Shown here piece by piece: positions 44,911 through 53,858 of a stretch of 64,000 bases of DNA. The stretch comes from Thermosaccharophagus gerlachensis (GTDB lineage: Bacteria; Armatimonadota; Fervidibacteria; Fervidibacterales; Thermosaccharophagaceae), in assembly GCA_041538025.1 (NCBI GenBank), contig JBGOEV010000001.1, positions 62,001 through 126,000 of the forward strand, written 5' to 3'. The notes beneath the pieces are model-generated. The model was not told where the DNA came from. It worked only from the letters and a program-made list of their open reading frames with translations, and did not search any database. The position numbers and the translations under genes are program-made. How positions within the stretch are numbered: the stretch's first letter is position 1; each line of letters begins with the position of its first letter.

Positions 44911-45903
44911 TTACCTTTCAAATGCAGCTTCAAACCTTATTTCTGATGGCTTGAATTGGAGTTTCCGAACGAACTCGCAAGCTTCCTTTGCGCCATGCTC
45001 TCTATCCATGCCACTATCTTCCCATTCAACGGAGAGGGGTCCATTATATCCGATGTTGTTAAGCGCTCTGATTATTTCCTCAAAGTTGATTCCTCCTCTT
45101 CCGGGTGAGCGGAAGTCCCAACCTCTTCTTGGGTCCCCGAATGGTAGGTGTGATGATAGTATGCCACTGCGTCCATCAAGCGTTACGATAGCGTCCTTAA
45201 CATGCATGTGGAAAATGCGGTCTGGGAACTCATAAATGAACTTCACAGGATCAACACCCTGCCAGTGCAAGTGACTCGGATCAAAGTTGAATCCGAATGC
45301 CGGATGGTAGTCAACCGCTTCAAGTGCTTTTCTTGCAGTGTGCAAGTCAAATGCTATTTCAGTGGGGTGAACTTCAAGAGCAAACTTCACACCGCATGCT
45401 TCAAACTCATCCAAGATCGGTTTCCATACCTCGGCGAACTTCTTGAAACCATCTTCAATCATCTGAGGTGGGACTGGAGGGAATGGATAGACAAGATGCC
45501 ATATTGGTGAACCAGTAAATCCGTTAACCACCTGAACACCTAAATTCTTTGCAGCCCTCGCTGTAAGCTTCATCTCTTCAATAGCTCTTTCACGCACACC
45601 GTTTGGGTCGCCATCTCCCCAGACATGCGGTGGCAAGATAGCCTTGTGGCGCTCATCAATTGGGTCAAGCACTGCCTGCCCTACCAAGTGGTTGCTTATA
45701 GCCCATACATTCAAACCATACCTTGCCAGCAGTTGTTTTCTCTCCTCGCAGTAGTTTTTATCTTCAGCAGCCTTTCGCACATCCAAATGGTCACCCCAGC
45801 ACGCAAGCTCAAGACCATCATAACCCCATTCACTCGCCTTCCTTGCGAGTGTCTCAAGAGGCATGTCAGCCCACTGACCTGTGAACAATGTCACTGGACG
45901 CAT
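44911..45903 (-). CDS. Sugar phosphate isomerase/epimerase (TIM barrel)
   Basis: A 330-residue xylose-isomerase-like TIM barrel. The metal-binding acid/histidine set is visible in ALEVHPTEIAFD, FNFDPSHLHWQG, FHMHVKDAIV and SVEWEDSGMD. Family members interconvert ketose sugars or sugar acids. The open frame begins upstream at 46026, but the ATG at 45903 has GGGGAGGTGG five bases upstream and starts exactly where the fold does. It pairs with rhamnose isomerase on the same strand. Confidence 0.85.
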   Translation of the reverse strand: MRPVTLFTGQWADMPLETLARKASEWGYDGLELACWGDHLDVRKAAEDKNYCEERKQLLARYGLNVWAISNHLVGQAVLDPIDERHKAILPPHVWGDGDPNGVRERAIEEMKLTARAAKNLGVQVVNGFTGSPIWHLVYPFPPVPPQMIEDGFKKFAEVWKPILDEFEACGVKFALEVHPTEIAFDLHTARKALEAVDYHPAFGFNFDPSHLHWQGVDPVKFIYEFPDRIFHMHVKDAIVTLDGRSGILSSHLPFGDPRRGWDFRSPGRGGINFEEIIRALNNIGYNGPLSVEWEDSGMDREHGAKEACEFVRKLQFKPSEIRFEAAFER

Positions 45904-46059
45904 CCTTTCCACCTCCCCTTTCAAAGGTTGTGTTTTGTTGTGCTGATAAATATGATACGCCATGTTGAGCGCTTTGTCAAACGCGCTTTTGGTGGATGTG
46001 CGATTGGCTTGTTTCAATAAGCGCATCCTACCAAATTATTAGAGGTGCATGCGCTGTGC

Positions 46060-46087
46060 TTTACAATGAGCAAATTTGTGTTAAACT
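46060..46087 (+). promoter_or_regulatory. Weak candidate promoter upstream of the ribosomal superoperon
   Basis: TTTACA and TAAACT are separated by 16 bases in the 490-base gap before rpsL. It would place the structured leader about 150 bases downstream. The match is moderate and other starts in the gap are possible. Confidence 0.25.
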
Positions 46088-46242
46088 AATGTTGCGGTTG
46101 CGTAACAGTGGTCTCGTATACGCTCTAAGGCATTATCGTTCATCCACTTTAGTTATTGGCGATGGTGCTCTTGAAGACCACGAGGAGCTTAAAAGTCCTA
46201 ACGATGTGCTACGGGAAGAATAATGCGTTATCATGGTGGTCA

Positions 46243-46358
46243 GTCAGAGGGGTTGAGAGGCAGTCAGTGGTAAGGTGGTGTAGAGCACCGTAGAAGCACT
46301 TTAATGCGAGTGACTGCCTTTCGATTGCCCCTCTGGCTTTGCCAGAGGGGCAAATTTT
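46243..46358 (+). ncRNA. Structured leader RNA with terminator/antiterminator of the str operon
   Basis: A long helix can form from GTCAGAGGGG (46243-46252) plus TTGAGAGGCAGTCA (46253-46266) pairing with TGACTGCCTTTCGA (46311-46324) and then CCCCTCTGGC (46328-46337), with a three-base bulge. It encloses two small hairpins, GGTG-TAGAG-CACC (46277-46289) and GCA-CTTTAA-TGC. The same CCCCTCTGGC strand can instead pair with GCCAGAGGGG (46341-46350) to give the terminator. The two folds exclude each other, as in ribosomal-protein or metabolite attenuators. No known family was recognised. Confidence 0.55.
46327..46358 (+). terminator. Perfect intrinsic terminator hairpin in the rpsL leader
   Basis: GCCCCTCTGGC (46327-46337) and GCCAGAGGGGC (46341-46351) are an 11-bp perfect stem with a TTT loop, followed by AAATTTTT. 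It lies 38 bases upstream of rpsL with no gene ending immediately before it on this strand. It is therefore likely a regulated attenuator and not a terminator of an upstream gene. Confidence 0.75.
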
Positions 46359-46395
46359 TAGTAGGACAAGATTAAGAGCAGAAGGTGATGTGACG

Positions 46396-46815
46396 ATGCC
46401 AACAATGAATCAAATAGTGAGAGGCGCTCGCAAACCAAAGAAGTATCGCTCTAAGACACCAGCGCTAAAATACAGATACAACGCCTTGAAGGGGAAAGTA
46501 GTGTATGACCCACAAGGTGCACCTATGTTGCGTGGTGTTTGTCTTGTTGTGCGAACAATGACACCGAAGAAACCAAACTCAGCATTGCGTAAGATAGCAA
46601 AGGTGCGCTTAAGCAACAGGCGTGTCATCACAGCTTACATACCGGGAATAGGTCACAACCTGCAAGAGCACAGCGTTGTGCTTGTTAGGGGTGGACGAGT
46701 AAAAGATCTACCGGGCATAAGATACAAGATTGTGAGGGGAGCACTTGATTGCGCTGGTGTTGAAGGGCGTAGAAAAGCACGCTCAGTTTATGGTGCTAAG
46801 CGTCCAAAGTCTTAA
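46396..46815 (+). CDS. rpsL: 30S ribosomal protein S12
   Basis: S12 is an accuracy-controlling protein of the decoding centre. The 139-residue chain has MTPKKPNSALRK and the streptomycin-site KPNSA motif, and YIPGIGHNLQEHSVV. The N-terminus is MPTMNQIVRGARKPK. The start at 46396 has GAAGGTGATGTGACG upstream; the open frame begins at 46339 within the terminator and is not used. It is the first gene of the ribosomal superoperon. Confidence 0.97.
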   Translation: MPTMNQIVRGARKPKKYRSKTPALKYRYNALKGKVVYDPQGAPMLRGVCLVVRTMTPKKPNSALRKIAKVRLSNRRVITAYIPGIGHNLQEHSVVLVRGGRVKDLPGIRYKIVRGALDCAGVEGRRKARSVYGAKRPKS

Positions 46816-46854
46816 TTTGATGTTACGAATTTTTGAAAGAGGTGAAGTCATGAG

Positions 46855-47328
46855 ATGCCGAGGCGAGAACCAGTCCCACCAAGAGAAATCCCGCCAGACC
46901 CTGTCTATGGGAGTGTGCTCATCCATAAGCTGATCAATCAAATCATGCGTAAAGGAAAGAAAAGCATCGCTGAGAAAATAGTCTACGGTTCGCTATTGTT
47001 GATACATCATCGCACAAAGCGCAATCCGCTTGATATTCTTGCGAACGCTATAAGGAATGTCATGCCAGTTGTTGAGGTTCGTCCGAGGCGAGTTGGTGGT
47101 GCAACATACCAAGTGCCTATGGAAGTTCGTCCAACAAGACGAGTTAGCTTAGCGCTACGATGGCTCGCACAAGCAGCAAGACAGCGAAAAGGTAAAACAA
47201 TGGCTCACAGGCTCGCTGATGAAATAATTGATGCATCCAATAACCAAGGAGGAGCTGTAAGGATAAAGGAAGAGGTCCATAGGATAGCTGAGGCAAACAG
47301 AGCATTTGCACACTACCGATGGTTCTAA
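46855..47328 (+). CDS. rpsG: 30S ribosomal protein S7
   Basis: S7 nucleates the head of the 30S subunit on the 3' domain of 16S rRNA and contacts tRNA in the E site. The 157 residues show the family's opening PRREPVPPREIPPDPVYGS and the conserved VEVRPRRVGGATYQVP stretch. The ATG has AGAGGTGAAG upstream. The gene lies 39 bases after rpsL and 25 bases before fusA, in the str arrangement. Confidence 0.97.
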   Translation: MPRREPVPPREIPPDPVYGSVLIHKLINQIMRKGKKSIAEKIVYGSLLLIHHRTKRNPLDILANAIRNVMPVVEVRPRRVGGATYQVPMEVRPTRRVSLALRWLAQAARQRKGKTMAHRLADEIIDASNNQGGAVRIKEEVHRIAEANRAFAHYRWF

Positions 47329-47353
47329 GCCCGGAGAGACGGTGGTATATGTC

Positions 47354-49519
47354 ATGAGTAAAGTTGAAGAAAAAGTGCCACTTGAGAGGACGAGAAACAT
47401 AGGTATAGTCGCTCATATAGATGCGGGTAAGACAACGACTACCGAGAGGATTTTGTTCTACACAGGGCGCGTCCATCGTATAGGGGAAGTAGATGAAGGA
47501 ACTGCAACGATGGATTGGATGCAGCAGGAAAAAGAAAGGGGTATCACTATAACCTCTGCAGCAACAACATGCTATTGGAGAAGGAAGATAGATGGTGAAG
47601 AGAAGCTGTTCAGGATTAACCTGATTGATACACCAGGGCATGTGGATTTTACAGTTGAGGTTGAGAGGTCTTTAAGAGTCCTTGATGGCGCTGTGGTTAT
47701 CCTATGCGGAGTTGGTGGAGTGCAACCGCAAACTGAAACAGTTTGGCGGCAGGCAAACAAATACAATGTGCCGAGGATTGCTTACATAAACAAGCTGGAC
47801 AGGACAGGTGCTGACTTTCATTCAGTAGTTCATCAGATGCGTGAACGCTTGAAATGCAAGGCTGTTCTCATTCAAATACCCATTGGGCAGGAAGAGAACT
47901 TCAGGGGCGTTGTAGATCTTGTTGAATATCAGGCTATCTACTGGGAGGATGAACTTGGGACTGTAATTCGTAGGTGTCCTATACCTGAGAGCATAGAGCC
48001 TATAGCTGAAATCTTCAGAAAAGCTTTGATTGAGTGGATCGCTGAAATAGACGATGAGGTCCTTGAAAGATATCTTGAAGAAGGAACAGTTGATCCGCAA
48101 CTCTTTAGAAACGCAATAAGAAGGCACACGCTAAACGGCAATATTGTTCCTGTCATTTGTGGTGCCAGCCTTCAAAATAAAGGTGTTCAACCATTGCTCG
48201 ATGCTATAGTTGATTACTTGCCATCGCCTTTGGATATAGGTTTTGTTGAAGGTGTTAATCCGAAGACGGGAGAGAAAATAAGAAGGCGCTTGGTTAGAGA
48301 AGAGCCGTTTTGTGCGTTGGCTTTCAAGATTCAAACAGATCCGTATGTTGGACGGTTAACATATGTTCGTGTTTACAGTGGCGCAATTAGTGCAGGGGAT
48401 GTAGTTTACAACTTTTCAAGAGATTGTAAGGAAAGGGTTTCGCGGATATTGCGTATGCATGCCAATTATAGGGAGGAAGTTGATGAGGCAGTTGCTGGAG
48501 ATATTGTTGCGCTGGTTGGTCTAAGAAATACGTTTACAGGAGACACAATAGGCGATATAAAACACCCAATTCTGCTTGAACACATAGAGTTTCCAGAACC
48601 TGTGATCATGAAGGCTGTTGAACCAAAGACGAAGGCTGAGGAAGAAAAACTGATGCAAGCGCTTCAAAAGCTTGTTCATGAGGATCCAACGCTTTTACTA
48701 AAATTTGATAGGGAAACTGGTCAAACTATACTGGCTGGGATGGGGGAGCTTCATCTTGAAATAGCTGAAGATAGATTGCGGAGAGAATTTGGAGTGGAAG
48801 CAAGGTTCGGGCAACCCCAAGTTGCTTATCAAGAAACAATTCTTAACTCTGCTATAGGGGAAGGCAAGTATATCCGCCAAACAGGCGGGAGAGGGCAATA
48901 TGGGCATGTAGTGTTGCTGGTGGAACCGAAGAAGGGGAAAGGTTTAGAATTTGAAAATATGATAAAAGGTGGGGTAATTCCTGATGCTTTTATCCCAGCT
49001 ATTGAAGCTGGTGTTAAGGAAGCAGCTGATAGAGGTGTTTTAGCTGGGTATCCTGTCGTGGATATTAAGGTGTCTTTGATTGACGGTTCTTATCACGAGG
49101 TTGATTCGTCTGAAGTTGCGTTTAAACTTGCAGCGATGATGGCTTTCAAAAATGCTTGCAGAAAAGCCAAAATGACGCTCCTTGAGCCAATAATGAAGCT
49201 TGAGATTATAACTCCAAAGGAGTATATTGGAGATGTTTTGGCGGATTTAAATTCAAGGAGGGCATCAATCAAAGGTATGAGGGAAGGCGTTGGAGAAGTG
49301 TATATCATTGATGCAGAGGTTCCATTAGCTGAGGTTTTTGGCTATGCTACACAACTTCGTTCGTTGACACAAGGGAGGGCAATTTATACTATGGAGCCAA
49401 GCCATTACGCTGTAGTCCCTCAGGATGTGGCTAAACAGATCATATTGAAGCGTGGTTACGGTTCTCTTGACATCTATTTGCCCATGATGGATAACGAAGC
49501 GATTGGCACAAGAACTTGA
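47354..49519 (+). CDS. fusA: Elongation factor G
   Basis: EF-G is the translocation GTPase. The 721-residue chain has AHIDAGKTTTTERI (G1), RGITITSAAT (switch I, G2), DTPGHVDF with the catalytic histidine (G3), NKLDRTGAD (G4) and the later domain IV and V segments. It is the canonical EF-G; a second, diverged copy lies inside the spc section. The ATG at 47354 starts the family consensus (MSKVEEKVPLERTRNIGI); the longer frame begins inside rpsG. The gene is followed directly by rpsJ, with no tuf between. Confidence 0.97.
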   Translation: MSKVEEKVPLERTRNIGIVAHIDAGKTTTTERILFYTGRVHRIGEVDEGTATMDWMQQEKERGITITSAATTCYWRRKIDGEEKLFRINLIDTPGHVDFTVEVERSLRVLDGAVVILCGVGGVQPQTETVWRQANKYNVPRIAYINKLDRTGADFHSVVHQMRERLKCKAVLIQIPIGQEENFRGVVDLVEYQAIYWEDELGTVIRRCPIPESIEPIAEIFRKALIEWIAEIDDEVLERYLEEGTVDPQLFRNAIRRHTLNGNIVPVICGASLQNKGVQPLLDAIVDYLPSPLDIGFVEGVNPKTGEKIRRRLVREEPFCALAFKIQTDPYVGRLTYVRVYSGAISAGDVVYNFSRDCKERVSRILRMHANYREEVDEAVAGDIVALVGLRNTFTGDTIGDIKHPILLEHIEFPEPVIMKAVEPKTKAEEEKLMQALQKLVHEDPTLLLKFDRETGQTILAGMGELHLEIAEDRLRREFGVEARFGQPQVAYQETILNSAIGEGKYIRQTGGRGQYGHVVLLVEPKKGKGLEFENMIKGGVIPDAFIPAIEAGVKEAADRGVLAGYPVVDIKVSLIDGSYHEVDSSEVAFKLAAMMAFKNACRKAKMTLLEPIMKLEIITPKEYIGDVLADLNSRRASIKGMREGVGEVYIIDAEVPLAEVFGYATQLRSLTQGRAIYTMEPSHYAVVPQDVAKQIILKRGYGSLDIYLPMMDNEAIGTRT

Positions 49520-49543
49520 CAAATGGAGGGGAGAAAATAAAAC

Positions 49544-49852
49544 ATGCCAGCTGAACGCATCCGAATAAAATTGAAAGCTTTTGACCATAAATTGATAGAT
49601 AAATCGGCTCAGGATATCGTTAGGGTTGCCCGTGAGACTGGTGCGAAGGTCCGCGGACCTATACCGTTGCCGACTGATAGGAAAGTTTGGTGCGTCATTC
49701 GTTCACCGTTTATTGACAAGGAGTCTATGGAGCATTTTGAAATGAGAATCCATAAGCGGCTAATTGATGTGATTGGAGCAACGCCTAAAACGATTGAAGA
49801 ACTCAGTAAACTTGATTTGCCAAGTGGGGTTGATATTGAGATCAAGCTGTAA
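49544..49852 (+). CDS. rpsJ: 30S ribosomal protein S10
   Basis: S10 is a 30S head protein and a transcription-antitermination partner (NusE). The 102 residues show ERIRIKLKAFDHKLID, GPIPLPTDRKVWCVIRSP and the C-terminal DLPSGVDIEIKL. The ATG has GGAGGGGAG about 14 bases upstream, a loose spacing. It opens the S10 section, 24 bases after fusA. Confidence 0.97.
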   Translation: MPAERIRIKLKAFDHKLIDKSAQDIVRVARETGAKVRGPIPLPTDRKVWCVIRSPFIDKESMEHFEMRIHKRLIDVIGATPKTIEELSKLDLPSGVDIEIKL

Positions 49853-49866
49853 GCGGGGGATCTGAG

Positions 49867-50496
49867 ATGAGCGCTCTTATCAAGGCAATAATTGGACGAA
49901 AAGTTGGAATGACTTCCATTTTTTCACCTAATGGGCAGCACATACCTGTGACAGTGATACAGGCAGGTCCGTGTTATGTTGTTCAAAGGAAAACTGTTCA
50001 AAAGGATGGGTATTCTGCCATTCAAGTTGGTTATCTGCCGATCAAAGAAAAGAAGGTAAACAAGGCTTTGTTAGGTCATTTTAAGAAGGCACGGCTTCAA
50101 CCTTTGCGCTTTCTATGCGAATTCCGCGTCCCTGAAGAAATGGATATTGAGGTTGGGACAAAAATAACAGTTGAAGCATTTGAACCAGGAGACATCGTGA
50201 AAGTGACCGGAACTTCAAAAGGAAGAGGATTTGCAGGCGTAATGAAACGGTGGGGCATGAGCGGTCAAAGAGATTCACATGGTTCAAGGTATCATCGACA
50301 GCCTGCATCGCTTGGACCTCAAGGTCCTCAGCGAGTTTTTAAAGGTCACCGAATGCCGGGCAGATATGGTGGAAAAACAGTAACAATTCGTGGTTTAACA
50401 GTTGTGGATATTGATCCCGAAAACCATTTGTTGTTGATAAAAGGGAGTGTGCCTGGCTGGAGAGGAAGCTTGGTTAAGATACAAGCAGAAAAGTAG
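49867..50496 (+). CDS. rplC: 50S ribosomal protein L3
   Basis: L3 is a large-subunit assembly initiator whose loop reaches the peptidyl transferase centre. The 209-residue protein has IIGRKVGMTSIF near the N-terminus and the GRGFAGVMKRWGMSGQRDSHGSR segment with GSIG-type loop variant (RQPASLGPQGP). The ATG has GCGGGGGATCTGAG upstream. It is 14 bases from rpsJ and 10 from rplD. Confidence 0.96.
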   Translation: MSALIKAIIGRKVGMTSIFSPNGQHIPVTVIQAGPCYVVQRKTVQKDGYSAIQVGYLPIKEKKVNKALLGHFKKARLQPLRFLCEFRVPEEMDIEVGTKITVEAFEPGDIVKVTGTSKGRGFAGVMKRWGMSGQRDSHGSRYHRQPASLGPQGPQRVFKGHRMPGRYGGKTVTIRGLTVVDIDPENHLLLIKGSVPGWRGSLVKIQAEK

Positions 50497-50506
50497 GTGA
50501 TTTCGC

Positions 50507-51133
50507 ATGGATATCCCAGTGTATAACATTCAAGGCGAGAAAGTTGGTGTTTATACTATACCAGATGAGTGGTTAAATGTCAAAATAAACAAAGCGTTAA
50601 TACACCAAGTCGTTGTATCGCATCTTTCAAATAAGCGTCAAGGGACTCATTCAACAAAGACGAGAGGCGAAGTTAGAGGCGGAGGTAGAAAGCCTTGGCC
50701 TCAAAAGGGGACGGGAAGGGCAAGACAAGGTTCAATTAGAGCTCCACAATGGCGTGGTGGTGGGAAAGTTCATACTCCAAAGCCCCTTGACTGGGACATG
50801 AAAATTAACAAGCAAATGCGAAAAAAAGCAATAAAATATGCTTGGATTGACAAGATAAGAAACGGTAATGTCGTTTTGATTGACAACTTGGTTTTTGAAG
50901 AACCTAAAACAAAGCGGATGTATCAACTTCTTCAAAAACTGAATATAGTTGACAACAAAGTTTTGCTACTGATGAGGAACTTCGACAGGAATGTGTATTT
51001 ATCTGCAAGGAATTTGCAAAATGTATACATGTTGCCATACCATCAACCATCGGCATATGATTTAATTAATGCCGAAAAGATATTGACAACATGCGATGCA
51101 ATGGATGTCATAAAGGAGAGGATCGCACCATGA
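50507..51133 (+). CDS. rplD: 50S ribosomal protein L4
   Basis: L4 lines the exit tunnel and in some bacteria represses the S10 operon. The 208 residues carry the extended loop with QGTHSTKTRGEVRGGGRKPWPQKGTGRARQGS, typical of the family. The stop overlaps the rplW start (ATGA). Confidence 0.96.
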   Translation: MDIPVYNIQGEKVGVYTIPDEWLNVKINKALIHQVVVSHLSNKRQGTHSTKTRGEVRGGGRKPWPQKGTGRARQGSIRAPQWRGGGKVHTPKPLDWDMKINKQMRKKAIKYAWIDKIRNGNVVLIDNLVFEEPKTKRMYQLLQKLNIVDNKVLLLMRNFDRNVYLSARNLQNVYMLPYHQPSAYDLINAEKILTTCDAMDVIKERIAP

Positions 51134-51432
51134 CCAACATTCGTAGAGACCCAACTAACATACTGATATGCCCAATATTAACGGAAAAAAGCGCAAAACT
51201 TGCTGCTGAGCTGAATCAATACACGTTCAAGGTAAGATTAGATGCCACAAAGCCAGAAATTAAGCAAGCTGTCGAGAAGTTGTTCGACGTTGATGTTGAG
51301 TGGGTCAACACGATGATTGTAAAGGGGAAGCAGAAGGGGATAAGATGGTTGAACCGTGGGAGAACACCAAGATGGAAGAAAGCTATAGTAAAGGTAAAGG
51401 AAGGGCAAAAAATAGGGTTATTTGAAGTTTAA
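51130..51432 (+). CDS. rplW: 50S ribosomal protein L23
   Basis: L23 is a tunnel-exit protein and docking site for trigger factor and SRP. The 100 residues include ILICPILTEKSAKL, FKVRLDATKPEIKQAVEKLFDV and the basic loop. The ATG at 51130 overlaps the end of rplD (ATGA); the open frame reaching back to 51091 is inside rplD. Confidence 0.95.
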   Translation: MTNIRRDPTNILICPILTEKSAKLAAELNQYTFKVRLDATKPEIKQAVEKLFDVDVEWVNTMIVKGKQKGIRWLNRGRTPRWKKAIVKVKEGQKIGLFEV

Positions 51433-51447
51433 TTTGGAGGGATAGCC

Positions 51448-52311
51448 ATGCCAATAAAACAGAAAAAGCCAGTCACACCTGGACAAAGGTTTATGACGGT
51501 CTCAACTTTTGAGGAAATAACGAAGGAAGAGCCAGAAAAATCGCTAATTATACCGTTGAAAAAGCACTCTGGGCGGAATAATCAAGGTAAAGTTACAGTC
51601 CGCTTTAGGGGTGGGGGAAATAAGCGATTTTACCGCATAATTGACTTTAAGAGGGACAAAGACGGTATTCCTGCGAAGGTTATAGCTATTGAATATGACC
51701 CGAACAGATCGGCAAGGATTGCATTGCTTGAATACGCAGACGGGGAAAAAAGATACATTTTATGGCCTGAAGGGGTGAAAGTTGGGGATATACTCATGTC
51801 TGGAGAAGATGCAGAGATACGCCCTGGAAACGCTTTGCCACTTGAAAAAATTCCAGACGGGACTTTTATCCATAACATAGAGCTTGAACCTGGCAAAGGA
51901 GGACAACTTGTAAGAGCAGCAGGCACAGCTGCACAGCTTATGGCAAAAGAAGGCAAATATGCGCATGTTAAATTGCCATCTGGAGAGGTTCGTTTGATCA
52001 ATATCAAGTGCAAAGCTACAGTCGGTAGGGTTGGAAATGTTGACCATGAGTTAATACTGATAGGAAAAGCAGGTCGAGCAAGGCATATGGGTTGGAGACC
52101 ACATGTTAGAGGTAAAGCTATGAATGTTGATGATCATCCACACGGTGGAGGAGAGGGGAAAGCGCCAATCGGTATGCCTGCTCCAAAGTCACCTTGGGGG
52201 TGGATAACTTTAGGCGTGAAAACAAGGAAGCCAAGGAAACCTTCAAACAAGTTCATTGTGAAGAGAAGAAGGATCGGGTATGGTGATAGAAGGTTGAAAG
52301 AGCAAAGGTAA
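51448..52311 (+). CDS. rplB: 50S ribosomal protein L2
   Basis: L2 is a central large-subunit protein needed for subunit joining and peptidyl transfer. The 287 residues include GRNNQGKVTVRFRGGGNKRFYR, GEVRLINIKCKATVGRVGNVDH and the C-terminal PHVRGKAMNVDDHPHGGGEGKAPIG with the conserved histidine. The ATG has GGAGGGATAGCC upstream. Confidence 0.97.
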   Translation: MPIKQKKPVTPGQRFMTVSTFEEITKEEPEKSLIIPLKKHSGRNNQGKVTVRFRGGGNKRFYRIIDFKRDKDGIPAKVIAIEYDPNRSARIALLEYADGEKRYILWPEGVKVGDILMSGEDAEIRPGNALPLEKIPDGTFIHNIELEPGKGGQLVRAAGTAAQLMAKEGKYAHVKLPSGEVRLINIKCKATVGRVGNVDHELILIGKAGRARHMGWRPHVRGKAMNVDDHPHGGGEGKAPIGMPAPKSPWGWITLGVKTRKPRKPSNKFIVKRRRIGYGDRRLKEQR

Positions 52312-52339
52312 TCCCGTTTGCTTTCAGGAGGTGAGCAAC

Positions 52340-52624
52340 GTGGGACGTTCTTTGAAGAAAGGTCCATACTGCGATCCAAAGCTTCTTGAAAAAATAAGAG
52401 AGATGAACCGCACAGGGGTTAAGCAAGTCATAAGGACATGGTCACGGCGCTCAACGATTTTTCCTGAAATGGTGGGACATACTATAGCAGTTTATGATGG
52501 AAGAAGACATGTTCCCATTTACATTACGGAGGCAATGGTGGGGCATAAACTTGGAGAATTTGCTCCAACGAGGACACATAGAAAGCATGGCGAACCTACC
52601 GAGCGTTCAACAGCACTGAAGTAA
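52340..52624 (+). CDS. rpsS: 30S ribosomal protein S19
   Basis: S19 sits with S13 at the 30S head near the A site. The 94 residues include GRSLKKGPYCDPKLLEKI, RRSTIFPEMVGHTIAVYDGR and KLGEFAPTRTHRKH. The GTG at 52340 has AGGAGGTG six bases upstream; a GTG at 52331 overlaps that site. Confidence 0.96.
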   Translation: MGRSLKKGPYCDPKLLEKIREMNRTGVKQVIRTWSRRSTIFPEMVGHTIAVYDGRRHVPIYITEAMVGHKLGEFAPTRTHRKHGEPTERSTALK

Positions 52625-52643
52625 TGAGAGAAGGTGAGTTGTA

Positions 52644-53003
52644 ATGAACGAGGTAGAAAGTGAAGTCAAGGAGGTAAAAAGTGTCGGGCGGTATATTCGT
52701 GTTTCTCCAAGGAAAGCTCGTAGAGTAGCTGAATTAATTAAGGGAAAGCAAGTTGAAGAAGCAGCAAATATTTTGCTAATGACTCCATCCAAACCAGCAA
52801 AGTATATTTACAAACTGCTTAAATGTGCCATTGGAAACGCTGAAAATGACTACAACCTTGATAGCGAGAGGTTGTATGTAGCAAATGTCATCGTAGATCA
52901 AGGTCCAATGCTGAAACGCTGGATACCAAGGGCAAGAGGCAGAGCAGATAGAATACGCAAGCGGACAAGTCACATAACGGTGGTGATTAGGTCAGTTGAT
53001 TAA
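52644..53003 (+). CDS. rplV: 50S ribosomal protein L22
   Basis: L22 lines the exit tunnel. The 119-residue protein has YIRVSPRKARRVAELIKGK, AANILLMTPSKPAKYIYKLL and the beta-hairpin LKRWIPRARGRADRIRKRTSHITVVI. A 111-base gap, with nothing recognisable in it, precedes rpsC. Confidence 0.96.
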   Translation: MNEVESEVKEVKSVGRYIRVSPRKARRVAELIKGKQVEEAANILLMTPSKPAKYIYKLLKCAIGNAENDYNLDSERLYVANVIVDQGPMLKRWIPRARGRADRIRKRTSHITVVIRSVD

Positions 53004-53114
53004 AGTAAGACATAAAGGCAAATTGCTGTCTCTAAACCGCTGTTTTGGACGGAAGGGTGAAGTAAAGAGATTTCAAAGCTAAAAAACCATAAAACGGCAA
53101 AAGGGGAGAGGGTT

Positions 53115-53858
53115 ATGGGACAAAAAGTCAATCCTATCGGGCTCAGAATTGGCATAAATAAGGAATGGCAAAGCAGGTGGTTTGCAGATAGGCAATATAG
53201 GGAATATCTTTGCGAAGACCTAAAAATACGGGAATATATCAAACAGCAGTTCAAAAATGCTGGAATACCTAAAATTGAGATCGAGCGAAAATCAAAGCTT
53301 GTCATAATAACGATATGGGCAGCGCGCCCGGGGATGGTCATTGGGCACGGAGGTAGAGGGATTGAAAATTTGAGACAAGAACTGGTTAAAATGACGGGAC
53401 GCGAGATTCACATCACTGTTAAGGAGGTTGAGAACCCTGAGTTAGAAGCTCAGCTTGTCGCTGAAAACATAGCTCAACAAATTGAGAGACGCATTTCTTG
53501 GCGAAGGGCAATGCGTCAGGCTATTTTGAGGGCGATGAATGCTGGTGCTCAGGGCATAAAAATAACTGTTGGTGGAAGACTTGGCGGAATTGAGCTTGCA
53601 AGGGATGAGACTTTGATGGAAGGCAAGCTCCCACTACACACTCTTAGAGCTGATATTGATTACGGATTTGCCGAAGCTAAAACGAAATACGGGATGATAG
53701 GTGTTCATGTGTGGATTTATCGTGGAGATATTATAGAAAAAGCCGAGGAAAAGTTGATTCTTGCAGCGAAAGCTGGGAAGCCTATATCGCCTCGCCTTAT
53801 TGTTGCTACAACTGAGCTCGAGGGGGAGATGGAAGATGTTGCAACCGAGGAAGCGTAA
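53115..53858 (+). CDS. rpsC: 30S ribosomal protein S3
   Basis: S3 forms part of the mRNA entry channel. The 247 residues have GQKVNPIGLRIGINKEWQSRWF, the KH domain with RPGMVIGHGGRGIENLR, and the C-terminal RADIDYGFAEAKTKYG and GVHVWIYRGDII segments. Its end overlaps the start of rplP by 23 bases. Confidence 0.96.
   Translation: MGQKVNPIGLRIGINKEWQSRWFADRQYREYLCEDLKIREYIKQQFKNAGIPKIEIERKSKLVIITIWAARPGMVIGHGGRGIENLRQELVKMTGREIHITVKEVENPELEAQLVAENIAQQIERRISWRRAMRQAILRAMNAGAQGIKITVGGRLGGIELARDETLMEGKLPLHTLRADIDYGFAEAKTKYGMIGVHVWIYRGDIIEKAEEKLILAAKAGKPISPRLIVATTELEGEMEDVATEEA

Noticed and set aside
46339..46395. Upstream start for rpsL inside the terminator hairpin
   Set aside because: The frame is open but the family N-terminus begins at 46396 with its own ribosome site, and a start in the hairpin would be blocked by it.
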